Notes under the pieces: generated by a model
What the model was told of the DNA's origin: nothing
Databases searched by the model: none
The model's input: the letters and a program-made list of their open reading frames with translations, nothing else
Made by a program: the position numbers and the translations under genes
Source: Treponema sp.
GTDB lineage: Bacteria; Spirochaetota; Spirochaetia; Treponematales; Rectinemataceae
Reading direction: 5' to 3'
DNA length: 9,433 bases
Assembly (NCBI GenBank): GCA_017849315.1
Contig: JAFIHQ010000067.1
Span: 1-9,433, forward strand
Shown here: in pieces, positions 1 through 5,719 of the stretch
How positions within the stretch are numbered: the stretch's first letter is position 1
Layout: each line of letters opens with the position of its first letter

Positions 1-26
1 CCTTTGAGAAGGTTTTTTCGTGCCAT
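1..26 (-). CDS. rpoA: DNA-directed RNA polymerase subunit alpha, N-terminal end only (partial)
   Basis: Only the first eight codons and part of a ninth are in the window: M-A-R-K-N-L-L-K, then GG. An AAGGAG Shine-Dalgarno sequence stands five bases before the ATG and overlaps the rpsD stop. The alpha subunit starts RNA polymerase assembly and normally follows rpsD in alpha operons, so position is the main evidence. From memory, the NLLKG-type start recalls spirochaetal RpoA, for example that of Leptospira, and not the starts usual in proteobacteria or Firmicutes. The fragment is too short to prove identity alone. Confidence 0.8.
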
Positions 27-35
27 TTCGGCTCC

Positions 36-671
36 TTATTTCGAGTAGAGCTCTACAATGAGCTGCTCGCGAATATCAGCCATATCGGTAATATCCTGAC
101 GGTGCGGATATGCCACAAACCGTCCAACCATGTCGTCAGGACTGATCTCGATCCACGGCATGGTCCCAGACTTCCCTACTTCCTGCAATGCATTCTTTAT
201 AAAGTCATACTTCTTGGCTTCACCGATAACGGAAATTTGATCTCCAGCCTTAACGGAATAAGAAGCTATGTTGACCCTCTTACCATTGACTGCGATGTGA
301 CCATGGGTCACCAACTGCCTTGCCTGAGCCCTCGAAGTTGCCAAATGCATCCTATAGACAACATTGTCCAACCTTCGTTCCAACAGTATGAAGAGGTTCT
401 CGCCGGTCTTCCCTGGCATAGCCAACGCTTTTTCAAAAGCATTACGGAACTGCGCTTCCTGCAAGCCATACGAACGCTTCAACGTCTGCTTTTCACGCAG
501 CTGAGTCGCATATTCCGACTTCTTGCCAATTCTCGACTTCGGCGCTTTCCCAGGGGGAAGCCGTTTCTTATTCATTGGGCATTTGTCGCTCTTGCAGCGA
601 TCACCTTTAAGAAAAAGCTTCTTCTGTTCAACGCGGCAAAGCCTGCATACCGGACCAGTATATCGTGCCAT
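36..671 (-). CDS. rpsD: 30S ribosomal protein S4, cysteine-containing (zinc) type
   Basis: The product is 211 residues from the ATG at 671. The N-terminus MARYTGPVCRLCR plus GDRCKSDKC gives four cysteines (C9, C12, C26, C31), the zinc-binding form of S4. PPGKAPKSRIGKKSEYATQL (about 39-58) replaces the more usual PPGQHG region, then LREKQTLKRSYG, ENLFILLERRLDN and the S4 RNA-binding domain (SRAQARQLVTHGHIAVNGKRV, falling near 113-133) follow, ending EQLIVELYSK. S4 starts 30S assembly and in E. coli represses the alpha operon. A longer in-frame start 16 codons upstream would overlap rpsK and is rejected. The stop TAA is part of the rpoA Shine-Dalgarno TAAGGAG. Confidence 0.97.
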   Translation of the reverse strand: MARYTGPVCRLCRVEQKKLFLKGDRCKSDKCPMNKKRLPPGKAPKSRIGKKSEYATQLREKQTLKRSYGLQEAQFRNAFEKALAMPGKTGENLFILLERRLDNVVYRMHLATSRAQARQLVTHGHIAVNGKRVNIASYSVKAGDQISVIGEAKKYDFIKNALQEVGKSGTMPWIEISPDDMVGRFVAYPHRQDITDMADIREQLIVELYSK

Positions 672-688
672 TTTCCTTTTACCCCCTG

Positions 689-1078
689 TCAGATTCGACG
701 AGCCTTGCGAGGCCTGCAACCATTGTGGGGAATAGGCGTGACGTCATTTATGGATTTGACCTTTAACCCAAGTACCCCAAGCTGTCGAATTGCCGATTCT
801 CGACCAATCCCTGGGCCCTTTACATAAACGTTCACTTCCCGCAGCCCGCTATTCATCGCCTTCTGAACAACTGTCTCGGCAACAGTCTGAGCCGCAAAGG
901 GGGTGGATTTTTTTGCTCCTCTGAACTGATGCGTGCCCGAACTGGCCCACGCTATCGTGTTGCCATTCAAATCGGTGACAGTAATAATCGTATTGTTGAA
1001 GGTAGCCTGAATATAGACATTCCCTTCGTAAACGCTCTTTTTCTCTTTACGCTTCTTTGTAGTTGTTGTACCAGCCAC
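689..1078 (-). CDS. rpsK: 30S ribosomal protein S11
   Basis: The 129-residue product has normal S11 length and signatures: a basic start, then ATFNNTIITVTDLNGN (about 25-40), WASSGTHQFRGAKKSTPFAAQ (falling near 44-64), VYVKGPGIGRESAIRQL and the end DVTPIPHNGCRPRKARRI. S11 lies in the 30S platform near the E site with S7. The start is GTG (1078-1076), with GGGG seven bases upstream in AAGGGGTGCTAAAG. It follows rpsM by 17 bases and precedes rpsD by 17 bases. The Thr-rich N-terminus (MAGTTTTKK) is a minor lineage feature. Confidence 0.98.
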   Translation of the reverse strand: MAGTTTTKKRKEKKSVYEGNVYIQATFNNTIITVTDLNGNTIAWASSGTHQFRGAKKSTPFAAQTVAETVVQKAMNSGLREVNVYVKGPGIGRESAIRQLGVLGLKVKSINDVTPIPHNGCRPRKARRI

Positions 1079-1095
1079 TTTAGCACCCCTTGACC

Positions 1096-1467
1096 TTACA
1101 CGGCCTTCTTCTTGTTAGCTACCGTCTTTCTCTTGCCTTTCCTGGTTCGGGCGTTGGTTCTCGTCCTCTGTCCACGAACAGGAAGGCCTCGTCTATGCCT
1201 CAAACCACGATAGCATCCAATATCCATCAGCCGCTTGATATTGAGTGCAACCTCAGTCCTAAGTCGACCTTCCACTTTATAGTCATTCTCAATGACCCTT
1301 CGGAGCTCAGCAAGCTCTTCGTTCGACAGATCATTGATTTTCTTGTTGGGATCGATGCCTGTCGTCTCGCAGATTTTCTTTGCACTCGCTCTTCCCAAGC
1401 CATAGATATACGTAAGAGCGATCTCTACATGTTTGTTGGGGAGGTCAACTCCCGCAATACGCGCCAT
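1096..1467 (-). CDS. rpsM: 30S ribosomal protein S13
   Basis: The 123-residue product is a full-length S13. It starts MARIAGVDLPNKHVEIALTY, has the helix-two turn-helix region YGLGRASAKKICETTGI, then IGCYRGLRHRRGLPVRGQRT (about 82-101) and a basic tail NARTRKGKRKTVANKKK that reaches toward P-site tRNA in known structures. S13 forms intersubunit bridges from the 30S head. AGGAGG lies six bases before the ATG, one of the best ribosome binding sites in the window. Only 17 bases separate it from rpmJ, so there is no room for the long S4-binding pseudoknot leader found before rpsM in E. coli. Confidence 0.98.
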   Translation of the reverse strand: MARIAGVDLPNKHVEIALTYIYGLGRASAKKICETTGIDPNKKINDLSNEELAELRRVIENDYKVEGRLRTEVALNIKRLMDIGCYRGLRHRRGLPVRGQRTRTNARTRKGKRKTVANKKKAV

Positions 1468-1484
1468 GGAATTCCTCCTGCCCT

Positions 1485-1598
1485 TCAGCCTTGTTTCTGT
1501 TTGTGCTTCGGGTTTTCACAAACAATTCTGACAACGCCGTTACGACGAACTACTTTGCACTTGTCACATATCTTTTTAACGCTCGTCCTGACCTTCAT
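1485..1598 (-). CDS. rpmJ: 50S ribosomal protein L36, zinc-binding type
   Basis: The minus strand encodes the 37-residue protein that begins MKVRTSVKKICDKCKVVRR and ends NPKHKQKQG before TGA. It is the zinc-ribbon L36 type with ligands C11, C14, C27 and H32 (CxxC, C, H). L36 is the smallest 50S protein and binds near helices 89-97 of 23S rRNA, close to the factor-binding region. The ATG at 1598 is preceded by AAGGGG five bases upstream. It is easily missed because of its size, but the match to the family is unambiguous. It stands directly after secY with no adk, map or infA between, and 17 bases before rpsM. Confidence 0.97.
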   Translation of the reverse strand: MKVRTSVKKICDKCKVVRRNGVVRIVCENPKHKQKQG

Positions 1599-1650
1599 AA
1601 GTTCCCCTTATGCGTGAACACGCAATTAAATACTATAATCAAAAAATATT
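1599..1650 (-). promoter_or_regulatory. 52-base AT-rich gap between secY and rpmJ, possible internal promoter
   Basis: This is the longest gene-free stretch in the window and falls where the spc and alpha operons are split in many bacteria. On the minus strand it begins AATATTTTTTGATTATAGTATTTAATT, markedly AT-rich against the flanking genes. TATAGT (1636-1631) is one base off the -10 consensus, but I find no good -35 at the right spacing. A short inverted repeat follows, then the rpmJ Shine-Dalgarno AAGGGG (1609-1604). A weak promoter for rpmJ-rpsM-rpsK-rpsD-rpoA is possible but not shown. Confidence 0.3.
1611..1624 (-). repeat. Short inverted repeat just upstream of the rpmJ ribosome binding site
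   Basis: The minus strand reads TGCGT-GTTC-ACGCA: a perfect five-base-pair stem with a four-base loop, one base before the AAGGGG Shine-Dalgarno sequence of rpmJ. No T-run follows it, so it is not an intrinsic terminator. It could be a leader hairpin affecting rpmJ or alpha-segment translation, a protein-binding dyad or a processing site. With only five pairs, chance is also possible. Confidence 0.4.
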
Positions 1651-2973
1651 CTACAGGCTCTTGGACTTGTTATAGCCCTTCCGAATTAGCCCGTCGTGAT
1701 GGTGCATCTTCATAATGCCCTCAATCTGCGACATCGTATCCAAGTCAACACCGACGATGATCAACAAGGAAGTACCTCCCAACAAGTACGAAAGCTCGCT
1801 CGGGAAGTTGAACAGGCGCTGCATCAAACTCGGTATAAACGCAATCACAGCCAAGAAAATTGCGCCTGGCAGAATGATCCTGTTCAGAATCCTATTCAAG
1901 TATTCTTCCATCTTGTCGCTTCGAATGCCCGGAATCGATCCGCCGTTCTCCCTGATGTTCTTGGAAATCTCCTGCGGATTGAGTGTAACCTGGGTATAGA
2001 AGTATGCAAAGAAGACAATCAACACGATATAGAAGAAGTTGTACCAGAACCCTGTCGGGCTCAGGAAACTTGCAAAATCACGTAGCCACTTGGCGTTAAC
2101 ACCGAAGCTCTGTGCAATCTGAAGCGGGAAGCTCAAAATGCTTGAAGCAAATATTACGGGCACAACACCTGACGGGTTAATCTTGAACGGTATGTACGTG
2201 TTCTGCGCACCATACATCTTTCTACCCACAACACGTTTTGCGTAGTTAACGGGTATCTTTCTCTGCCCCTTCTCTTCGATAACAACCAAAGCGACTATCG
2301 CAACGAACATCAACAAAACAACAATCGCATAGATCGCATTGATTTCGCCTGTCTGAATTCTCTTAATGAGCTCATACACCGCATTGGGCAAACGCGCAAC
2401 GATTCCGGCAAAAATCAACATAGAAACACCGTTGCCTACACCTTTTTGCGTTATCTGCTCGCCGATCCAAATCAGGAACATTGTCCCAGTCGTGACCGTC
2501 AATATCGAGATCAACGTGTACTGCAACCGATTTGGCATGATGATGGCGTTCGGGATTCTGTCCGCCCACACAGTGGTGGAATAACCCTGGATGATACAAA
2601 TCGCGATCGTTCCAATTCGGCTCCATCTTGCAATCTTCTTTCTGCCACCATCGTCCTCGGCAGTTTCCTTGAGCTTAGGGAAGATGATCATCAGCAGTTC
2701 CATAATGATCTGCATGCTGATGTAGGGCATCACTCCAAGCATAAACAATGAGAAGTTCTTAAAGGCGCCGCCAGCAAAGAAATCCAGGTAATCCGTTATT
2801 CCATTCCCAGAACCAGCCTGACTTGCGAAATACGACTGCAAAGCGCTTGCATTGATTCCTGGCAAAGGCAGGTAGGTACCGAGCCTGAATATCATTAGCC
2901 AGAATATGGTGTAAAAAATTCTCTGCCTGAGTTCCTTAATGCGAAACATGTCTGAAAGCGCGTTCCCTGCCAT
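1651..2973 (-). CDS. secY: Preprotein translocase subunit SecY
   Basis: The 440-residue membrane protein forms the channel of the SecYEG translocon, which moves unfolded proteins across or into the inner membrane with SecA or ribosomes. About ten hydrophobic segments are visible, for example near residues 19-37, 71-97, 119-137, 152-171, 211-232, 266-286, 310-329, 368-386 and 396-410. Family signatures include FRLGTYLPLPGI (29-40), FAGGAFKNFSLFMLG (66-80), GEQITQKGVGNGVS (171-184) and LNPQEI (331-336). The C5 cytosolic loop has PGIR (348-351), but S-D replaces the usual P-G after it. The ATG at 2973 has AGGA only four bases away within an AAGGCAGGA stretch. Placement after rplO is canonical. 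Confidence 0.98.
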   Translation of the reverse strand: MAGNALSDMFRIKELRQRIFYTIFWLMIFRLGTYLPLPGINASALQSYFASQAGSGNGITDYLDFFAGGAFKNFSLFMLGVMPYISMQIIMELLMIIFPKLKETAEDDGGRKKIARWSRIGTIAICIIQGYSTTVWADRIPNAIIMPNRLQYTLISILTVTTGTMFLIWIGEQITQKGVGNGVSMLIFAGIVARLPNAVYELIKRIQTGEINAIYAIVVLLMFVAIVALVVIEEKGQRKIPVNYAKRVVGRKMYGAQNTYIPFKINPSGVVPVIFASSILSFPLQIAQSFGVNAKWLRDFASFLSPTGFWYNFFYIVLIVFFAYFYTQVTLNPQEISKNIRENGGSIPGIRSDKMEEYLNRILNRIILPGAIFLAVIAFIPSLMQRLFNFPSELSYLLGGTSLLIIVGVDLDTMSQIEGIMKMHHHDGLIRKGYNKSKSL

Positions 2974-2997
2974 GCATTCCTGCCTTTTACTTGCGCG

Positions 2998-3474
2998 TTA
3001 CGACGCGTCCTGTGCTTTTCCCATTGCTGTGGGAATTTCCACTTTTCCGCCCACGGCTTCAATCTTGGCCTTGGCTCCTGCGGAGACAGCATCAACACTC
3101 ACATTGAGCGCAACCGAAATGGTGCCATTCCCCAAAACTTTTACAGGGACTTCAGGTTTGCGTATGAGACCCTTGAGCAATAACGAGGCTGTATCCACTA
3201 CATCGCCTGAAGAAAATCTCCCTTCTAGGTCGCAAAGATTGACAATCTGCCATTCTTTCTTGAACGCTGCATTGGAGAAACCACGCCGCGGCAAACGCCT
3301 ATACAAGGGCATCTGTCCGCCCTCAAAGCCCGGATATGTCTTGCCGCCAGAACGCGACTGCTGGCCCTTATTTCCACGTCCAGCCGTCGTACCAAGGCCG
3401 GAACCCTGTCCGCGGCCAACGATTCTCTTTTTCTTAGTAGCACCCTCGGGCGCATGAAGCAAATAGTCGGACAT
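2998..3474 (-). CDS. rplO: 50S ribosomal protein L15
   Basis: The 158-residue product has the glycine- and basic-rich L15 N-terminus (RIVGRGQGSGLGTTAGRG, then GNKGQQSRSG), GFEGGQMPLYRRLPRRGF (about 49-66) and a C-terminal core with VKVLGNG. It binds widely in 23S rRNA and joins late in 50S assembly. Two adjacent starts are possible, GTG at 3477 and ATG at 3474. I prefer the ATG because AAGGAGG stands seven bases before it but only four before the GTG. The chosen start shares one base with the rpmD stop. A short polar tail (GKAQDAS) follows the conserved end. The secY start is 24 bases downstream. Confidence 0.97.
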   Translation of the reverse strand: MSDYLLHAPEGATKKKRIVGRGQGSGLGTTAGRGNKGQQSRSGGKTYPGFEGGQMPLYRRLPRRGFSNAAFKKEWQIVNLCDLEGRFSSGDVVDTASLLLKGLIRKPEVPVKVLGNGTISVALNVSVDAVSAGAKAKIEAVGGKVEIPTAMGKAQDAS

Positions 3475-3656
3475 CACTCGACCTCCTTGGTCGAAACGAG
3501 GTGCTGCACGGTGTTCACCATGCCCAGAATAGCAGGTGTAGCTTCCTTTACTGTCGAAGAACCGATCTTGCGCAGCCCCAACGAACGTACCGTCGCCTTC
3601 ATGACCGGCTTCTGATGAATAAGACTTTTCCTAAGCGTTATTTCAATCTTAGCCAT
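3474..3656 (-). CDS. rpmD: 50S ribosomal protein L30
   Basis: The 60-residue product is a normal bacterial L30. It opens MAKIEITLRKSLIHQKP and carries the conserved TVRSLGLRKIGSSTVKE segment and the NTVQHLVSTKEVE end. L30 binds 23S rRNA on the 50S surface; many lineages lack it, so its presence is mildly informative. I chose the ATG at 3656: it has GGGG six bases upstream and gives the family start. An ATG four codons earlier would overlap rpsE and contain that Shine-Dalgarno sequence. The TGA stop overlaps the rplO ATG by one base (TGATG). Confidence 0.97.
   Translation of the reverse strand: MAKIEITLRKSLIHQKPVMKATVRSLGLRKIGSSTVKEATPAILGMVNTVQHLVSTKEVE
3481..3488 (-). promoter_or_regulatory. 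Shine-Dalgarno of rplO, deciding between two starts
   Basis: The minus strand reads AAGGAGGT here, a near-perfect anti-16S match inside the last codons of rpmD. GTG and ATG follow directly one after the other. The spacer is seven bases to the ATG (3474) and four to the GTG (3477), so the ATG that overlaps the rpmD TGA is favoured. Confidence 0.75.
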
Positions 3657-3658
3657 GA

Positions 3659-4171
3659 TCAACCCCACAAATCTTTGAGCGTCTTCCCGCGGTTCTTAGC
3701 CACGGTCTTGGCGTCCAGAAGCTGCTCCGCTCCATTAAAAACAGCGCGGACTATGTTCATGGAATTGCGTGAACCTATGCACTTGGAAATAACATCGGTA
3801 TAACCTGCAGATTCCATTATTGCACGCACAGGCCCTCCGGCAATAACACCCGAACCAGAAACGGCCGGTTTGATCATTACCGTAGTTGCCTTGTATTTTC
3901 CAACAATCTCATGAGGAAGTGTCCCGTTCTTTACAGGAACATGAACCACCGCCCTCTTGGCCTTTTCTACTGATTTGCGAATTGCTTCAGTGACGTCATT
4001 CGCCTTTCCAAAGCCAAATCCGACATTGCCCTGATGGTCCCCCACCACAGTAAGAGCGGAGAAGGAGAAGCGGCGACCACCTTTTACAACCTTCGCTGTT
4101 CTATTCAGCTGAACCAACTTCTCAGTAAAGTTATCGTGAGGCTGGGTGTCTTCTTTTCGATTCCTATCCAC
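3659..4171 (-). CDS. rpsE: 30S ribosomal protein S5
   Basis: The 170-residue product has the S5 N-terminal double-stranded-RNA-binding-like domain (VVKGGRRFSFSALTVVGD, about 28-45, then GNVGFGFGKA) and the C-terminal domain with VIAGGPVRAIMESAG (109-123) and SRNSMNIVRAVFNG. S5 lies at the mRNA entry channel and affects decoding accuracy; ram and spectinomycin-resistance changes map to it in other bacteria. The start is GTG (4171-4169) with GGGGG five bases upstream, overlapping the rplR stop region. The stop TGA lies two bases before the chosen rpmD start. The N-terminal tail before the domain is short and charged. Confidence 0.98.
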   Translation of the reverse strand: MDRNRKEDTQPHDNFTEKLVQLNRTAKVVKGGRRFSFSALTVVGDHQGNVGFGFGKANDVTEAIRKSVEKAKRAVVHVPVKNGTLPHEIVGKYKATTVMIKPAVSGSGVIAGGPVRAIMESAGYTDVISKCIGSRNSMNIVRAVFNGAEQLLDAKTVAKNRGKTLKDLWG

Positions 4172-4180
4172 AGCTACCCC

Positions 4181-4546
4181 CTAGAATTTCAGCCCGGCTT
4201 TGCGGGCTCCATCGGCAATTGCCTTGACTACGCCATGATACTGATAGCCATTTCTATCAAAAACAACCGTAGTTATTCCCTTTTCAATCGCCCGTTTTCC
4301 GATCTCTTCGCCAAGCTTTCCGGCCCCTTCCACATTGTGTCCGAGGTCCTTTAGCGGCTTTTCCAGCGTGGAAGCGCTCACTAACGTGTGCCCTACGCTA
4401 TCGTCAATAATCTGAACATAGAAATTCAAATTGGACCTAAAAACGGTCATTCGAGGACGCTCAGCCGTTCCAGTGATCAATTTGCGGACCGAGTGCTTTC
4501 GTTTGTTGCGCTTTCTTAGTTTATCTTCAAGTTCTCTTACGCTCAT
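4181..4546 (-). CDS. rplR: 50S ribosomal protein L18
   Basis: The 121-residue product shows the L18 pattern: a basic N-terminus (LRKRNKRKHSVRKLI), ERPRMTVFRSNLNFYVQIIDD (falling near 29-49), then GKLGEEIGKRAIEKGITTVVFDRNGY and a C-terminus close to the common HGRVKALADAARE-type end (HGVVKAIADGARKAGLKF). L18 brings 5S rRNA into the central protuberance together with L5. The ATG is preceded by a GAGGCGGA purine run. Gaps to rplF and rpsE are 10 and 9 bases. Nothing is missing from the family core. Confidence 0.98.
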   Translation of the reverse strand: MSVRELEDKLRKRNKRKHSVRKLITGTAERPRMTVFRSNLNFYVQIIDDSVGHTLVSASTLEKPLKDLGHNVEGAGKLGEEIGKRAIEKGITTVVFDRNGYQYHGVVKAIADGARKAGLKF

Positions 4547-4556
4547 GTCATCCGCC

Positions 4557-5099
4557 TCACTTTATACCGGTCTTGCCAACTTTTCGACGAATCTTCTCGT
4601 CCTCGTAGCGGATTCCTTTGCCTTTATAGGGCTCTGGCTTCCTTATAGAACGAATTTCGCTCGCGAACTTGCCGACAAGCGCCTTATCGGCGCCGCTAAT
4701 AACCACCTTTTGACCGTTAGCCTCTATGGCTACGGAAATCCCCTTGGGGACCATAACAACAAAATCGCTTGAGAACCCGAGGCTCATAACAAGGAGGTTG
4801 CCTTGCAACTCGGCACGGTAGCCGACGCCGTTAATAATCAACGACTTTTTGAAGCCTTCGGACACACCAATGACCATACTGTTGATAAGGTTTCGATACA
4901 GCCCATGATAGGCTCCCGATTGCTTATCTTCACCTTTCCTGGTGACGTAGACATTGGAATCCTTAACTTCTATTCCGACTTCAGGAAGATAATCCTGCTC
5001 AAGTTTCCCTTTTGGCCCTTCGACTACGACTCGGGTGGGTTCAACTGTGACCTTTACACCCTGTGGTATCTGGACCGGCCGTATTCCGATTCTTGACAT
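4557..5099 (-). CDS. rplF: 50S ribosomal protein L6
   Basis: The 180-residue product has the two tandem L6 alpha/beta domains. It starts MSRIGIRPVQIPQGVKV, has GPKGKL near residue 30 and GVGYRAELQG in the middle, and ends with the strong family signature RKPEPYKGKGIRYEDE followed by RRKVGKTGIK. L6 binds domain VI of 23S rRNA close to the sarcin-ricin loop and the factor-binding site. The ATG follows a purine-rich AAGGGGAAGG stretch. It sits 15 bases after rpsH and 10 bases before rplR, the usual order. Length and motifs are complete. Confidence 0.98.
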   Translation of the reverse strand: MSRIGIRPVQIPQGVKVTVEPTRVVVEGPKGKLEQDYLPEVGIEVKDSNVYVTRKGEDKQSGAYHGLYRNLINSMVIGVSEGFKKSLIINGVGYRAELQGNLLVMSLGFSSDFVVMVPKGISVAIEANGQKVVISGADKALVGKFASEIRSIRKPEPYKGKGIRYEDEKIRRKVGKTGIK

Positions 5100-5114
5100 T
5101 GCCTTCCCCTTGCC

Positions 5115-5513
5115 TTACCAGACCGTGCAGATAAGTTCACCACCCACCTGCTTTTCGACGGCCTTTTTCCCAGTAATAATCCCTTCTGAAGTCGAGATAA
5201 TCAACGTACCGTAGCCGTTCAGAACGCGGGGAATCTCCTTGTAGCCGGAGTAAACTCGCCTGCCAGGCTTGGACACCTTATCTAGACCATGCAAAACAGG
5301 ATTATTGCCTTCATCGTACTTTAGAAAAATCCTAATTACGTTTACACCGTCCGACTGAATTTTCTTGAAGTTCTTGATATACCCTTCAGTCTTGAGAATT
5401 TTGACAATCTCAAGCTTGAGTCTGGAGGCCATGATATCAACCTTCTCGTGACGGGCCGCACTTGCGTTGCGGATCTTTGTCAACATATCCGCGATGGGAT
5501 CAGAAACGCTCAT
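5115..5513 (-). CDS. rpsH: 30S ribosomal protein S8
   Basis: The 132-residue product has normal S8 length. It begins MSVSDPIADMLTKIRNA and has the conserved LKTEGYI, SKPGRRVY (81-88), GYGTLIISTSEGI and terminal GGELICTVW motifs, the last of which contact helix 21 of 16S rRNA. S8 is a primary binder that organises the central domain of the 30S subunit; in enteric bacteria it also represses the spc operon by binding its own mRNA. Whether that happens here cannot be read from the sequence. The ATG has a perfect AGGAGG five bases upstream. The rpsN stop is nine bases away and rplF starts 15 bases after this gene ends. Confidence 0.98.
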   Translation of the reverse strand: MSVSDPIADMLTKIRNASAARHEKVDIMASRLKLEIVKILKTEGYIKNFKKIQSDGVNVIRIFLKYDEGNNPVLHGLDKVSKPGRRVYSGYKEIPRVLNGYGTLIISTSEGIITGKKAVEKQVGGELICTVW

Positions 5514-5522
5514 CGCAACCTC

Positions 5523-5708
5523 CTACCAGCTCGATTTTGTCACGCCAGGAAGTTTGCCTTCAGAAGCAAGCTTCCTGAAGCAAATTCGGCACATATCGAA
5601 CTTTCTCATGTACCCTCTGGACCTGCCGCAGATATGGCAGCGGCGAACTTTCCGAGTCGTGTACTTCGGCTTCTCTTCAGCCTTTAGAATCATCGCCTTT
5701 CGAGCCAT
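5523..5708 (-). CDS. rpsN: 30S ribosomal protein S14, short zinc-binding type
   Basis: The 61-residue product is the short, zinc-binding form of S14 (type Z, also called rpsZ), not the form of about 100 residues without zinc. Four cysteines form two CxxC pairs, C24-C27 and C40-C43, around RSRGYMRKFDMC, followed by RICFRKLA and the end LPGVTKSSW. S14 sits in the 30S head next to S3 and S10 and joins late in assembly. The ATG is preceded by AAGGAAGG five bases upstream, and the rplE stop is 11 bases away. The place between rplE and rpsH is canonical. From memory, the KSSW ending resembles spirochaetal S14, which supports but does not prove that origin. Confidence 0.98.
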   Translation of the reverse strand: MARKAMILKAEEKPKYTTRKVRRCHICGRSRGYMRKFDMCRICFRKLASEGKLPGVTKSSW

Positions 5709-5719
5709 GTATGCCTTCC

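Noticed and set aside
672..719. Longer start for rpsD, 16 codons upstream
   Set aside because: It would overlap rpsK and precede the conserved MARYTGP start of S4.
102..827. Plus-strand open frame (241 codons) opposite rpsD and rpsK
   Set aside because: It spans two certain genes on the other strand, has no family features and reads like an antisense shadow.
1468..1484. S4-binding pseudoknot leader before rpsM, as in E. coli
   Set aside because: Only 17 bases lie between rpmJ and rpsM, too few for the nested pseudoknot.
1090..1617. Plus-strand open frame (175 codons) opposite rpsM and rpmJ
   Set aside because: It covers rpsM, rpmJ and their gap in antisense. The composition is atypical and there is no Shine-Dalgarno sequence.
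1636..1680. Possible intrinsic terminator at the end of secY (a weak GGGCT/AGCCT stem followed by a T-run)
   Set aside because: The stem has only four good pairs plus a wobble, a 14-base loop, and about eight bases between the stem and the six-T run. Genes continue on the same strand, so it does not meet terminator criteria.
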